Notes under the pieces: model-generated
The model's input: the letters and a program-made list of their open reading frames with translations, nothing else
Database searches by the model: none
What the model was told of the DNA's origin: nothing
NCBI RefSeq assembly: GCF_041361465.1
Contig: NZ_JBGKAC010000001.1
Location: 372,001 to 436,000, forward strand
DNA length: 64,000 nucleotides
Source of the DNA: Halobaculum sp. MBLA0143
GTDB lineage: Archaea; Halobacteriota; Halobacteria; Halobacteriales; Haloferacaceae
Direction: 5' to 3'
Shown here: in pieces, positions 25,988 through 35,819 of the stretch
Layout: each line of letters begins with the position of its first letter
Numbering within the stretch: the first letter of the stretch is position 1
Program-made: the position numbers and the translations under genes

Positions 25988-26698
25988 GTGACAGTCAGAC
26001 ACGACGGACTGACAGTCGAGTGGCTGGGGTACGCGACGGTGCGGCTGGAGACGGACGACGGGACGGTCGTCTACCTCGACCCCGGGCGCTACGGGGTGCT
26101 CGACGGCCAGTACCCGAAGGACGGCGACGTGGTGTGTGTCACCCACGACCACCACTACGACTCGGACGGCGTCGAACGAGTCGCCGCCCAGGACGCGACG
26201 GTAGTCGTCTACGAGGGTGTCGACCCGTCCGGGATCGACCGCGACGTGGTCCCGGTCGAGGAGATCGACCGCGAGACCGTCCGGATCGGTGAGACGGACC
26301 ACTGCGCCGCCGCCGGCGTCGACGTGTGGACGGTGCCGACGTACAACGAGCCGGACGGACCACACGTCGACGGTGACGGGGAGCCGTACCACCCGGAGGG
26401 GTTCGGGGTCGGCTACCGGCTCTCCGTCGGCGACGTCTCCGTGTTCTGGCCGGGCGACGGGGACGCCTTAGACGGGTTCGCGGAGTTGGACGTGTCCCTC
26501 TTCCTCGCCAACATCGGCGGGAACGTCGTGAGCGACCGCCACGAGGCGGCCGCTCTCGCGGAGGCGATGGACCCCGACCTCGTGTTGCCGGTCCACTACG
26601 ACACGTTCGATCTGTTGGCGGCCGACGGGACGGCGTTCGCGGCCGACGTGGCGGCGCGTGGGGTGCCAGTCGTGTTGGACGAACCGACAGACGACTGA
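25988..26698 (+). CDS. Metallo-beta-lactamase-fold hydrolase (UlaG-like)
   Basis: A 236-residue MBL-fold protein. The metal motif is CVTHDHHYDSDGVERV (HxHHxD type), with further ligands likely in FWPGDGD and LPVHYDTFD. The start is TVRHDGLTVEWLGYATVRLE; the phrase WLGYATVRLE is typical of the UlaG-like branch, often annotated as Zn-dependent hydrolase. Start chosen at GTG 25988, just after the tandem repeat region. Substrate unknown. Confidence 0.9.
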   Translation: MTVRHDGLTVEWLGYATVRLETDDGTVVYLDPGRYGVLDGQYPKDGDVVCVTHDHHYDSDGVERVAAQDATVVVYEGVDPSGIDRDVVPVEEIDRETVRIGETDHCAAAGVDVWTVPTYNEPDGPHVDGDGEPYHPEGFGVGYRLSVGDVSVFWPGDGDALDGFAELDVSLFLANIGGNVVSDRHEAAALAEAMDPDLVLPVHYDTFDLLAADGTAFAADVAARGVPVVLDEPTDD

Positions 26699-26767
26699 AA
26701 GGCGGCGTCTCGCAGCGGGAACCCCCGCGCAAGCTACTTGAGCGACGGTCACGTCGTTCCGGTCGGA

Positions 26768-27640
26768 ATGTCGGAGACGCCACGCTACTGTTCCGCCTGC
26801 GGGGAACGCCTCTCTTCCGGGGACAACTACTGTCCCGCCTGTGGCGACCCCGTGACGGCGACCGACAGCGAGCGCGCGCGGACGGGCGCCAGCGGCGGCG
26901 GCCGACGCGACCCCGGCGCCGCGACGACGGACGACCGTCACTGGCTCAGCCAGCGTGTGGCGGACCTCCGCGCCCGCGGCTGGAAGGTGACGTACGACGA
27001 CGGCGACCGGGTGGAGCTGGTCGACCGGGGTGTCGGGTCGATCCCGGTCCACCTCGTGTTGTTCTTCGTCTCGAGCGGGCTCGCCAACCTCCTGTACGCC
27101 TGGTACTCCTACACCTGGGGGGCGCCGAAACGGATCGTCACCGCCGACGGCAACGAGGAGGTGGACGACGACAGCAGCCTCGGCACCGCCCTGGCGGTCG
27201 TCGCAGGGGTGGTTCTGTTGGGGATCAACGGGCTGTTGTTCGCAATCTCGTTGCTGGTGGGTGTCCCGCAGATCGCCGTCTCGGTACTCCTGTTCACCGT
27301 GATGGCCGTCGCTGGCACCGTGGCGTTCCGGAGCGACATCGACACGGAGTCGCCGTCCACGTTCGGCCGCGAGCGGCGCGTCGAGACGGAGTCGGTCGAG
27401 ACCCCGCCGGAGTCGTGTGCTGCCTGTGACGACCGAGTCGTCCGAGGAGAGCGTCGGGAGTTCTCGGACAAGTTCTACCTCGCGGGCGTCCCCGTCCGGA
27501 CGCACGAGGAGGGGTCGAACACCTACTGTGCCGACTGTGTCGCCGACAACCGTGGGCCGGACGACGCCTCCGATCTGGAACGAGAGCTCAGACAGCTCCG
27601 CACGGACAGTCGAGGACGCGAACGCCCGGAGCGGAACTGA
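26768..27640 (+). CDS. Zinc-ribbon membrane protein of unknown function
   Basis: A 290-residue protein with a zinc ribbon at the N-terminus ([21 protein letters not shown], two CxxC pairs), a hydrophilic linker, a conserved-looking [20 protein letters not shown] segment, then three or four membrane helices ([60 protein letters not shown]) and a second CxxC pair zinc site near the end ([10 protein letters not shown] and YCADCVAD). Haloarchaea hold many such proteins; none has an assigned function that I know. Start at ATG 26768. Confidence 0.82.
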   Translation: MSETPRYCSACGERLSSGDNYCPACGDPVTATDSERARTGASGGGRRDPGAATTDDRHWLSQRVADLRARGWKVTYDDGDRVELVDRGVGSIPVHLVLFFVSSGLANLLYAWYSYTWGAPKRIVTADGNEEVDDDSSLGTALAVVAGVVLLGINGLLFAISLLVGVPQIAVSVLLFTVMAVAGTVAFRSDIDTESPSTFGRERRVETESVETPPESCAACDDRVVRGERREFSDKFYLAGVPVRTHEEGSNTYCADCVADNRGPDDASDLERELRQLRTDSRGRERPERN

Positions 27641-27690
27641 GCCCGGCCTGGGTCGCTACCGTTATCGGCCGTCGCCGGCTACCGGCGCAC

Positions 27691-28314
27691 ATGCCGTTCG
27701 ACACGCGACCGGACCGCGACGCCGAGGTGGTGCTCGTCGGCCGGTCGAACGTCGGGAAGTCGACGCTGATGCGGGAGCTGACCGGCCACGACGTGGCGAC
27801 CGGGGGGAAACCCGGGGTGACGCGGGAGCCGAACCACTTCGACTGGACCGGCCCGGATTTCCTCTACACGGACCTCCCCGGCTTCGGGTTCATGTCCGGG
27901 GTGTCGGAGTCCGTCCGCGAGCAGATCAAGACGGACGTGGTGCGGTACGTAGAGGACAACGCCGACGACATCGTCGCGGGCGTGCTCGTCGTCGACGGGA
28001 AGGCCGCCGTCGACATCATCGACCGCCACTCCGGCCCCGACGAGGTGCCACACGACGTGGAACTGTTCGGCTTCCTCCGAGACGTGGACGTGCCCGCGGT
28101 GGTCGCCGTCAACAAGATGGACAAGGTGGACGACCGCGACGAGCGACTGGACGAACTGTGTGAACGACTGGGGCTGTACCCGCCCTGGCAGCAGTGGGAC
28201 GAGACGATCGCCCCGATTTCGGCGAAACGCGGCTCCATCGACCCGCTGCGGGACGCGCTCCGGGCACACGTCGAAGCGACCGGCCGCGAGCAACTGCTCC
28301 AGTACGTCGTGTAG
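27691..28314 (+). CDS. engB: GTP-binding protein EngB
   Basis: A 207-residue TRAFAC GTPase of the EngB (YihA) family, linked in bacteria to 50S ribosome assembly. G1 is [17 protein letters not shown], the switch holds [12 protein letters not shown]3 is [15 protein letters not shown]4 [10 protein letters not shown] and G5 PISAKRGS. Complete length. It follows the zinc-ribbon gene by 50 bases. Confidence 0.96.
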   Translation: MPFDTRPDRDAEVVLVGRSNVGKSTLMRELTGHDVATGGKPGVTREPNHFDWTGPDFLYTDLPGFGFMSGVSESVREQIKTDVVRYVEDNADDIVAGVLVVDGKAAVDIIDRHSGPDEVPHDVELFGFLRDVDVPAVVAVNKMDKVDDRDERLDELCERLGLYPPWQQWDETIAPISAKRGSIDPLRDALRAHVEATGREQLLQYVV

Positions 28315-28540
28315 CGACCCGTCGTCCCGCAGAGCGCCGAACGACGGACCGCCACAGTCGTTGTCTCTGACTTCGCCGACCGCAAGACATACGACATGCT
28401 AGCCCAATACTCGGACATAAATTACATCGTGTTCGGGAGAAAAACCCACTCGGGAAACGCACTGCCGTCGGTCGAGGTTCACAGACGGGGCGACCGTCGA
28501 GAGTGACGAGAGACACGAGCGATACGAGACACACGAGACG

Positions 28541-30295
28541 ATGGTGACACTACCGTGGCCGGCGCTGCTCTCGCTCGCGGCCGGTGTCGGTGCGCTGTAC
28601 ACGCTGCCGCGCGCCTGGCGCCACCGCGACCAGCCCGGCGGCCGTTACTGGATCGCGTTCACGCTCGCCATCGCCTCGTGGGCACTGGGGTACGGCGGCG
28701 CGTTGTTCGTGTTCGACCCGGCGCTGCGCCAGGCCGTCGGCGCCGTCACCTGGGTGGCGAAGAGTCTGGTGCCGCCGACGTTGCTCGGGTTCGCGTTGGC
28801 GTACACCGGTCGCCCACACCTCGCCAGGTCGTGGGGTGCTCGGCTCAACCTCGCCGTCTGGATCGGGTTCGCGGTGTTCGAGGTGCTCAACCCGCTCCAC
28901 GGGCTCGCCTGGCAGAACTACCGGATCGACCCGGTGTTCGGCGCCGCGACAGTGTCGCTGGACGTACAGCCCGCGCTGTACGCGGTGTACGCCCTGGCGT
29001 ACCTGGAGGTGGGGCTGGCTGTCGGACTCTTGCTCCAGGCGGTCGTCAGGTACGGCTCCGTCTACCGTCGGCAGCTGCTCACGCTGGTCGCCGGCGCGTC
29101 GCTCCCGACGCTAGCGACGGCCGTCTGGCTGTCCGGCGTCGGCCCGGTGCCACAGCTCAACCCGACGCCGGCGGCCATCGCCGTCACCGTCAGCGGCGGC
29201 TACGTCGCCCTGTTCCACGGTGACCTGTTCGCCGTCGGGCCGGCGACCCGGCGCGCGGCCGACCGCGACACGCTGGACGACCTCGCCAGCGCAGTCGTCG
29301 TCGTCACCGTCGCCGGCCGGGTCGTGGAGGTGAACGACAGCGCCGAACGCCTGTTCGGCGTTCGCCGTCCGGGCGTGCTCGGCGCGCCGTTGTCCGTCGT
29401 CGCCGACTTGGACGAGGCGACGCTGTCGGCGCTCGTCCCCGGCACCGCGGCCGACTCCTTCGACGACGCCCCCGACCAGACCGTCTCGCTCACCGTCGAC
29501 GGGGAGCAACGGGCGTTCGTGGTGAAGACCTCGCTCCTGACGGACCCGACCGGCCAGCCCGTCGGTGCGACGCTCGTGTTCCAGGACGTGACCGAAGAGC
29601 GTGCCCGCGAGCAACGACTCCAGGTGCTCAACCGCGTTCTCCGGCACAACCTCCGCAACGACCTCAACGTCGTCCACGGCTACCTCTCGGCGGCGATAGA
29701 ACGGGTCGACGACGACGAGATCGTCGAGATGCTCCAGACGGCTCGCCGGGAGGCGGCCTCCCTCGCCGAACTCGGCGAGAAGGCGCGCTCGTTGGAACGA
29801 CTGCTGGACACGGACGAGACGCCGACGGAGACGATCACGCTCGACGAGACCCTGGAGGCGACCGCCGCCGAGTGGATCGCCGACGACTGCGACCGTGTCG
29901 ACTGGCACGTCCCCTCGGGGCTCCCCGTCGAGACGGACGCGGACGTGGTGTCGCTGTTGTTCGGCAACCTCCTCCAGAACGCCGTCGACCACGGCGGCGG
30001 ACGCGTGACCGTGCGACTCCGCGAGGTGGACGGGGACACGGCGGTCGTGGCCGTCGCAGACGACGGCCCGGGGATCCCGGACCACGAACTCGCGGCGCTG
30101 GAGCGCGGCCGCGAGGACCAACTCGACCACGCCAGCGGGCTCGGACTGTGGCTCGTCGAGTGGAGCGCGACTGCCCTCGGCGGCAGTGTGACGTTCGACT
30201 GCACGGACGGGACGACTGCCGTCGTCAGGCTGCCGGGTGTCGACGACGGCCACCCTCGGACGGCGTCGACGACCGACGGAAGCGCCCGTCAGTAG
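28541..30295 (+). CDS. Sensor histidine kinase with 7TM input domain and PAS
   Basis: A 584-residue sensor kinase. Residues 1-225 hold seven hydrophobic helices of the histidine-kinase N-terminal 7TM type. A PAS domain follows (about 240-355, VVVTVAGRVVEVNDSAERLF). The phosphoacceptor is His369 in NRVLRHNLRNDLNVVHGYL, the haloarchaeal H-box form. The ATPase domain has the N box FGNLLQNAVDHGGG, G1 VADDGPGIPD and G2 GLGLWLVEW. No response regulator is adjacent. Its stop overlaps the stop of the convergent nuclease gene by 7 bases. Confidence 0.93.
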   Translation: MVTLPWPALLSLAAGVGALYTLPRAWRHRDQPGGRYWIAFTLAIASWALGYGGALFVFDPALRQAVGAVTWVAKSLVPPTLLGFALAYTGRPHLARSWGARLNLAVWIGFAVFEVLNPLHGLAWQNYRIDPVFGAATVSLDVQPALYAVYALAYLEVGLAVGLLLQAVVRYGSVYRRQLLTLVAGASLPTLATAVWLSGVGPVPQLNPTPAAIAVTVSGGYVALFHGDLFAVGPATRRAADRDTLDDLASAVVVVTVAGRVVEVNDSAERLFGVRRPGVLGAPLSVVADLDEATLSALVPGTAADSFDDAPDQTVSLTVDGEQRAFVVKTSLLTDPTGQPVGATLVFQDVTEERAREQRLQVLNRVLRHNLRNDLNVVHGYLSAAIERVDDDEIVEMLQTARREAASLAELGEKARSLERLLDTDETPTETITLDETLEATAAEWIADDCDRVDWHVPSGLPVETDADVVSLLFGNLLQNAVDHGGGRVTVRLREVDGDTAVVAVADDGPGIPDHELAALERGREDQLDHASGLGLWLVEWSATALGGSVTFDCTDGTTAVVRLPGVDDGHPRTASTTDGSARQ

Positions 30296-32691
30296 CTGTA
30301 CGCCAACACTTCGGCGCCCGTCTCGTCGAACACGTACACGGTGTCACCGTTGTTGTTCCATACCGGGTAGCTGCTACCCCAGTAGAGGTCCGTCTCCGTG
30401 TCTGTGCCGCTGCCGGTGTGGAGCGTCACCGTCGCCCCGCCCGCCAGCGTGAACCCGCTCGGGAACTCGTAGCGCTTGCCGACCTCGTCTTCAACCGCGT
30501 ACCCTCCGAGTTCGATCCCGTCGGACTCCGGGTTCTCGAACACGACGTACTCGTCGTTCAGGTTGTCGTACTCGTCGCCGGCGGCGTTCGCGTGGAGGTT
30601 CTCCACCGTGATCGTGCCGCCGGTGGAGCCTCCGTCGAACGCCGAGAACAACGGGAAGTCCCCGTCGAAGACGGTCGTCGTCGGGATCGTCTCGTCGCCG
30701 TTCACGTTGTTCGAGCCGTCCGTGACGCTGCCGCCGTTGAGCCGGAGATCCGTCCCCAGGTCGTAGGCGACGTAGTTGAGATTGTCGCGCGCGGCCGTCG
30801 TCGCGCCGCTGTGCCCCAGCAGCACGACCGCACCCCCGCCGTCCCGGAACGACTGGAGCGTCGACAGTTCGCCGTCCGTCCACCCCTCCTCCGACGGAGT
30901 GACGAGCAGTGCACGCGCCCTCGAGAGGTTCGTGTCGCTGATCGTGTTCACCTGATCGTAGGCGATTCCGACCCCCTCCAGGTATCGCTGGAAGTAGGCG
31001 GTGTCCTCGGCCGACAGGCCGTAGTCCGCCTCGAACTGGCCGTGACCGCCGTCGATCAACACCTTCCCAGACGTCTCCGAGAGGCTGTCGAGCAGGTTCG
31101 CCAGGAACGCGAAGTTCTCGAACGTCGACGTGTCGACGGCGAAGTCCTCGGCCTTCTCGTAGCTCTCGGCGACGATCGGGCTGGCGACGACGCCGACCCG
31201 GTTGGTCTCGTCGACGGCCGCCAGCGGCACGTCCGAGCCGTAGCTCACCTGGCCGCCGGACTGGCTCGCGGTCGACTCTGCGACCACCGGCACCCGCGAC
31301 CTGTCGACGGCGCCGCCGGTCGTCCGGACGCTCTCTGCCGTCGGGAAGAACAGATCGTCCACGTCGCGGTTCCGGATCTCCGAGCTGTCGGCCGGGTCCG
31401 ACTGCGTCCAGAGCCCACGGCCGTCCGCGCGGGCGTCGGCCTCGGCGGCTCGGAAGTCGTCGTGTCGGGAGAAGCTCGACGAGTACAGCCGGGCGTACCC
31501 CTCCTGGACAGTCCGGAGGTTGTACGGGTCGTTCCGGCTCCCGTCGCCGGTGGCGTCGTAGTCGATGTACGCCAGCAGCCGGCCGAACTGGTCGAAGATC
31601 CCCGGCTCCTCGTCGTCGAAGGAGATGTCGACGGTCTCGCCAGACAGCTCACCCCGGGCGAACTCCGTCGCGTTCTTCCCCCAGGTGTCGAGGTACGGCT
31701 CCGACTCGATCCCCTCCCACTCCTGGAGCCGCTCGAACCGATCGTTGCTGTCCTTCTCGGGGGTGTCGAGCCCGAGCACCCGGATCGGTTCCTCGCGGCC
31801 GGTGTCGAACCGCACGTCCACCGTGTCGCCGTCGGCGATGTCGATCACGTCGACCGTGTGGGTCTTGGTCGGGTCGATCTCCAGCCCCTCGCGGTCGGCG
31901 AACAGCCCCGATGGTCCGACGAACTCGTCGGTCGTCGGCTGGTAGAACGCGCCGCCGTTGTACGTGTCGTCGACGACCTGGTCGTCGTTGAACCGGAACC
32001 CCACTCCGAGGGCCGCCGCGACGTCGTTCAGGTTGTCCGTCTCGTCGTAGTTGTCGTAGTCTGCGGTGTCGTGGAGGAACACCGCGCCGCCGCCGGCGAC
32101 GAACTCGGACAACGCCCGACGCTCCGTCTCCGTGAAGGCCGTCGCCGGACTGGAGACGACGACCCCGTCCGCGCCCGACAGGTCCGCCGGCAGGTCCGTG
32201 CTCTCCGCCACCGTGTAGTTGCCCTGCGTCTCGGCGTAGTTGGCGAAGTTACGGAACTCGTACAGCCCGTTGTAGCTGTCGTGGCTCTCGTCGAACAGGA
32301 CCGTTCCGCCCTCCCCCACGAGCGTGTCCCAGACGTTGAGCAGGAACTCCTCGTTGCCGCTCTGGAAGTCCGCCGACTCCGTGGCGAGCTGTGCGCCGAA
32401 GCCCGCGACCGAGCCGTCGACGGCCGCCAACGGAATCGGCGTCGTCGAGTCGTAGATGGTCGCGTCGCCCGCGCCGTCGCTGTCCTCGTTGCGGGCAGTG
32501 TCTTCTGCCGTCACGACGACCACGTCGCTCGTCAGCTCCGTCCCGTCCGTGTCGACGAGCGAGGCGGTCGAGTCGAACTGCAGGTAGTCGACTGCCGTCG
32601 CGGCCCGTGCGCGGGCCGCCGTCGCCCCGATTCCCCCGACCGCCGCCGCCGTACTGACACCGAAGGATGCCAGGAAACTACGTCGTTGCAC
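30289..32691 (-). CDS. Tat-exported multidomain protein: SNase-like nuclease with lamin-tail domain
   Basis: An 800-residue exported protein. The start MQRRSFLASFGVSTAAAVGG is a twin-arginine signal with ARAA cleavage. Residues about 35-250 form a DUF4350/GldG-like domain (GGTVLFDESHDSYNGLYEF). Next comes a staphylococcal-nuclease-like domain (about 265-425: VDVIDIADGDTVDVRF, IRVLGLDTPEKDS, EGYARLYSSSFSRHDDF, EADARADGRGLW). A second DUF4350-like region follows (GKVLIDGGHGQFEADYG), then a C-terminal lamin-tail domain (about 690-800: DEYVVFENPESDGIELGGY). SNase plus lamin-tail suggests extracellular nucleic-acid cleavage, perhaps for nutrient use; this is inference. The two GldG-like domains flanking the nuclease are unusual. 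Confidence 0.88.
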   Translation of the reverse strand: MQRRSFLASFGVSTAAAVGGIGATAARARAATAVDYLQFDSTASLVDTDGTELTSDVVVVTAEDTARNEDSDGAGDATIYDSTTPIPLAAVDGSVAGFGAQLATESADFQSGNEEFLLNVWDTLVGEGGTVLFDESHDSYNGLYEFRNFANYAETQGNYTVAESTDLPADLSGADGVVVSSPATAFTETERRALSEFVAGGGAVFLHDTADYDNYDETDNLNDVAAALGVGFRFNDDQVVDDTYNGGAFYQPTTDEFVGPSGLFADREGLEIDPTKTHTVDVIDIADGDTVDVRFDTGREEPIRVLGLDTPEKDSNDRFERLQEWEGIESEPYLDTWGKNATEFARGELSGETVDISFDDEEPGIFDQFGRLLAYIDYDATGDGSRNDPYNLRTVQEGYARLYSSSFSRHDDFRAAEADARADGRGLWTQSDPADSSEIRNRDVDDLFFPTAESVRTTGGAVDRSRVPVVAESTASQSGGQVSYGSDVPLAAVDETNRVGVVASPIVAESYEKAEDFAVDTSTFENFAFLANLLDSLSETSGKVLIDGGHGQFEADYGLSAEDTAYFQRYLEGVGIAYDQVNTISDTNLSRARALLVTPSEEGWTDGELSTLQSFRDGGGAVVLLGHSGATTAARDNLNYVAYDLGTDLRLNGGSVTDGSNNVNGDETIPTTTVFDGDFPLFSAFDGGSTGGTITVENLHANAAGDEYDNLNDEYVVFENPESDGIELGGYAVEDEVGKRYEFPSGFTLAGGATVTLHTGSGTDTETDLYWGSSYPVWNNNGDTVYVFDETGAEVLAYSY

Positions 32692-32832
32692 GCGATTCTT
32701 CCGTTCTTCCCCACGTAGATATCAGTTTCTGTTGTGTATATTTAGCATTCTATAGTGCAACCTTCTCGTGAAGGCGTGGAAACGCGGTGACAGGCGACGG
32801 ACCGAAGTGCCGACGGCCCGGAGGCGGTGACG

Positions 32833-33636
32833 ATGCTCACCCTGGCTTCCGACTTCGGGACCCCGTACCCCGCGGCGATGCGGGGTGTGATCACCCGCCG
32901 GACGGACGCGACGGTCACCGACGTGGCTCACGACCTCCCGCGGCAGGCGCCGCGGACGGCCGCCTTCTGGCTCAGATTCGTCCTGCCGGAGTTCCCCCCG
33001 GCGGTCCACTGTGTCGTCGTCGACCCCGGCGTCGGGACGGACCGCGCCGCGCTCGTCGTCCGGGCCGGCGACCACGCGCTCGTCGGCCCGGACAACGGCG
33101 TGTTGCTCCCGCCGGCGCGGGCGCTGGCGACCGCGAGCGACGCGTCGCTCGAACTGTTCACCGTCACCGTCGACGACCCCGCCAGTGCCACCTTCCACGG
33201 CCGAGACGTGTTCGCGCCGACCGCCGCGGCCGTCCACGAGACCGGTGTCGACCGGCTGGAGACCCGCGACGACCTCACCCCGACGGACGACTACGAGGAG
33301 CTCACGCTCCCGGAGCCGTCCGTCGACCGCGCCGACGGCGCGGTCGCGGCGGCGACGGGCGAGGTCCTGGCCGTCGACGACTTCGGCAACGCGATCACGA
33401 ACCTCCCGGGCGACCTGGCCGACGGCCGCGTCGGCGAGCCGCTGCGGGTCGAGACCCCCGAAGAGACCACGGCCGCGCCGCTGACCCGGACGTTCGCGTC
33501 GGTCGCGCCGGGCGACCCGCTCGTCACCGTCGGCAGCCACGGCTACCTGGAGTGTGACGTGAACCAGGGGCGCGGGGACGAACGGTTCGGATTGGGCGTC
33601 GGCGACGAGGTGACGGTGCGGTGGTCGGAGGGCTGA
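32833..33636 (+). CDS. S-adenosylmethionine hydrolase (DUF62 family)
   Basis: A 267-residue protein of the SAM hydroxide adenosyltransferase family, which splits SAM to adenosine and methionine using water. Motifs: TLASDFGTPYPAAMRGVI, VHCVVVDPGVGTDRAALVVR, LVGPDNGVLLPPA, TFHGRDVFAPTAAAVH and VDDFGNAITNLPG. Start preferred at ATG 32833 with GGAGG eight bases upstream; an in-frame GTG lies six bases earlier. Convergent with the DHQ synthase II gene, five bases between stops. Confidence 0.95.
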   Translation: MLTLASDFGTPYPAAMRGVITRRTDATVTDVAHDLPRQAPRTAAFWLRFVLPEFPPAVHCVVVDPGVGTDRAALVVRAGDHALVGPDNGVLLPPARALATASDASLELFTVTVDDPASATFHGRDVFAPTAAAVHETGVDRLETRDDLTPTDDYEELTLPEPSVDRADGAVAAATGEVLAVDDFGNAITNLPGDLADGRVGEPLRVETPEETTAAPLTRTFASVAPGDPLVTVGSHGYLECDVNQGRGDERFGLGVGDEVTVRWSEG

Positions 33637-33641
33637 TCCCT

Positions 33642-34826
33642 CTACTTCTCGATGATCGACTCCTCTACCGCCTCCCCGAAGTGGCGGGCGGTGTCCTCGT
33701 AGTAGACGAGCAGTTCGTCGCCGGCGGCGAGGTCGGTCACGGCGAGTCGGCCCTCCGGGGTGGCGACCTTGATCGTCTCGGCGTTCTGGAGCAGAGTCTC
33801 GACCCGGTCCGTTCCCTCCTCGGTCTCCACCTCGGCGCTCACCCGGAACATCGGACGGCGTTCGATCTTCGCGCGCCCGACGACCGCCTCGCGGGTGGTG
33901 CCGTCCGTCGACACGACCTGGACTTCGTCCCCGCTGGACAGCTCCGAGAGGTAGTTCGTCCCGCCGTCGGGGTTGCGGACGTAGGCGTGGACGGCGCCGG
34001 CGTTCACCCGGAACGGCCGGGAGGCGACGTACGGGGAGTCTGCGGTCTCGGCGTGGACGAAGAACAGCCCCCGAGACATCGACCCGACGAGCATCCCCTC
34101 GTCGTCGTCCATGATGCTGCCGGTGTCGACACAGACCCGGTCGGCGGAGCCGACCCGTTCGACCTCCGTGACCGTCGCCGTCTGGAGGTCGAGCTGCTCG
34201 CGGGTGGCGTCGTCGCGCGCCTCACACGTCGCCCGGATCTCGTCGGGGTCGTCCGTGTCCAGTAAGACGCCGTCGGCACCGATCTCCAGCGTCTCGAAGG
34301 CCGTGCGAGCCTCCTCGGCGGTCGTCGCGCCGGCGACGAGCGTCGTCTCCTCGCCGACGCGGGCGATCAGGTTCTCCAACGGGATGATCGTCCAGTCGTC
34401 GGCGGCGACGAGCAGGAACTCCCCGTCGCGGGCCGCCTCTGCGGCGAACGACTCGTACGACTCGTCGAAGATCCGGACGAACGCCCCGTCGACGCCGCCG
34501 TCGCCGCGCCGGAGCGTCGACAGGTCCGCCGACCCGGAGAAGTCACCCGGGAGGTCGACCGTGCCGTCGCCCTCGCCGTCCTTGCCGACGAGGTGGAGGT
34601 CCGCCTCCACGTCGTCGCCGTCGGCGTCGACGATGTCCACGTCGGCGTCGGACTGGAAGGCGGCGACGTTCACGTCGCCCAACTCCCGCACTTTCGCCAC
34701 GTCCCGTTCGTCGACGACGACCCAGTCGACCCCGGCCTCCAGCCCCGCCGTGATCCGACGGCGACGGCGGTCCCAGTCCCCGACCGCGTCGTCGGCCCGC
34801 AGCCAGACAGTCCGCTCGCGTGTCAT
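33642..34826 (-). CDS. aroB': 3-dehydroquinate synthase II (archaeal type)
   Basis: A 394-residue enzyme making 3-dehydroquinate from 2-amino-3,7-dideoxy-D-threo-hept-6-ulosonate, the archaeal route into aromatic amino acids. Family segments: VWLRADDAVGDWDRRR, DWTIIPLENLIA, GSADRVCVDTGSIMDDDEGM, VGSMSRGLFFVHAET and PFRVNAGAVHAYVRNPDGGT followed by YLSELSSGDEV. Start at ATG 34826 (MTRERTVWLR); the frame upstream is not conserved. The partner aldolase gene is not in this window. Confidence 0.96.
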   Translation of the reverse strand: MTRERTVWLRADDAVGDWDRRRRRITAGLEAGVDWVVVDERDVAKVRELGDVNVAAFQSDADVDIVDADGDDVEADLHLVGKDGEGDGTVDLPGDFSGSADLSTLRRGDGGVDGAFVRIFDESYESFAAEAARDGEFLLVAADDWTIIPLENLIARVGEETTLVAGATTAEEARTAFETLEIGADGVLLDTDDPDEIRATCEARDDATREQLDLQTATVTEVERVGSADRVCVDTGSIMDDDEGMLVGSMSRGLFFVHAETADSPYVASRPFRVNAGAVHAYVRNPDGGTNYLSELSSGDEVQVVSTDGTTREAVVGRAKIERRPMFRVSAEVETEEGTDRVETLLQNAETIKVATPEGRLAVTDLAAGDELLVYYEDTARHFGEAVEESIIEK

Positions 34827-34987
34827 CGTCCGGACGCTCGGCACGACTCCGCTTGAACCTGGCGAACCACCCGCCGGCCGTCGCCGCATGTGTTAACAAC
34901 GATCCGAGTACACACTTCGAAAGAATAATATCGTTGGAACGTCTTCTCTCAGAGAAGGCAGTCCGTCGCGGCTTTCTGCGTCCAACG

Positions 34988-35788
34988 ATGTCTCTCACCA
35001 CGCACACCCACGACTTCGACACGACCACGCCGGCAGTCGTCTCGCTCGGCAGCGAGGCGACGGCCGGGGCACTCGACAGCCTCGACACCGTCGACCACCA
35101 CCGACCGCCCGACGCCGACGCGGCGTTGGCACTGATCGGGCAGGTCGACTGTGTCGTCACCGAACGGCGACTCCCCGGGGAGCGAGACGGGCTCGAGGTG
35201 TTCGACGCCGTTCGGCGTCGGTCGGCACACGTCCCCGTCGTCGTCGTGACCGACGACACGGGCGACGCGAACGATACGGACGACGCGAGCGACACGGAGT
35301 CGTTCGTTCGGGAGGCGTTCCGGCGGGGTGTCACGGGCCACGTCGCTCGTCGCGGCGGCGACCCGTACGCCGAGGCGCTGGCGACTCGCGTCGAGGTGGT
35401 CGTCGAGCACGCCCGCGACGAGCGGGAACGCGCCCGGAGTCGGGCGACGATAGACGCCCGGCCGGAGCCGGTCGTGGCCGTCTCCCCGACGGGCCGGGTG
35501 CGGTACGCCAACCCGGCGTACTGCGACCTGTTCGACCGCCAGGAGTCGACGCTCGTCGGCGAACCGCTGTCGGCGGTCCACCCGGAGGGGGACACGGAGC
35601 GACTCCGGCGGGCCGCGGCGGCGACGGCCGACGGCGACGAGTGGTCCGGTACAGCCGTCGGGCTACGGGGTGACGGGAGCCCGGTGCGCGTGCGGGCCGT
35701 CGTGTCACCGCTGCCGGACGGCGGGTTCACGCTGGTGGTGACCCCGACGGACGCCGGCGTCTCGCTGGGCGAGGCGCCGAGACGGTAG
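34988..35788 (+). CDS. REC-like/PAS protein with substituted phosphoacceptor
   Basis: A 266-residue cytoplasmic signalling protein. The first 140 residues resemble a receiver domain: VDCVVTERRLPGERDGLEVF then VPVVVVTDD. The position normally held by the phosphorylated Asp is Glu59, and an Asp/Thr-rich insert (TGDANDTDDASDTESF) interrupts the following loop. A PAS domain follows (about 155-260: DARPEPVVAVSPTGRVRYAN, then CDLFDRQESTLVGEPLSAVH). No kinase, GAF or HTH output is attached, so it may act by protein contacts. Start at ATG 34988. Confidence 0.8.
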   Translation: MSLTTHTHDFDTTTPAVVSLGSEATAGALDSLDTVDHHRPPDADAALALIGQVDCVVTERRLPGERDGLEVFDAVRRRSAHVPVVVVTDDTGDANDTDDASDTESFVREAFRRGVTGHVARRGGDPYAEALATRVEVVVEHARDERERARSRATIDARPEPVVAVSPTGRVRYANPAYCDLFDRQESTLVGEPLSAVHPEGDTERLRRAAAATADGDEWSGTAVGLRGDGSPVRVRAVVSPLPDGGFTLVVTPTDAGVSLGEAPRR

Positions 35789-35819
35789 CTTCTTCCGACG
35801 TTGTCGACAGTGTGTCACC

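Noticed and set aside
29872-32718. 948-residue plus-strand open frame
   Set aside because: Antisense to the exported nuclease gene; Arg/Val/Gly-rich with no domain, and it begins inside the histidine kinase gene.
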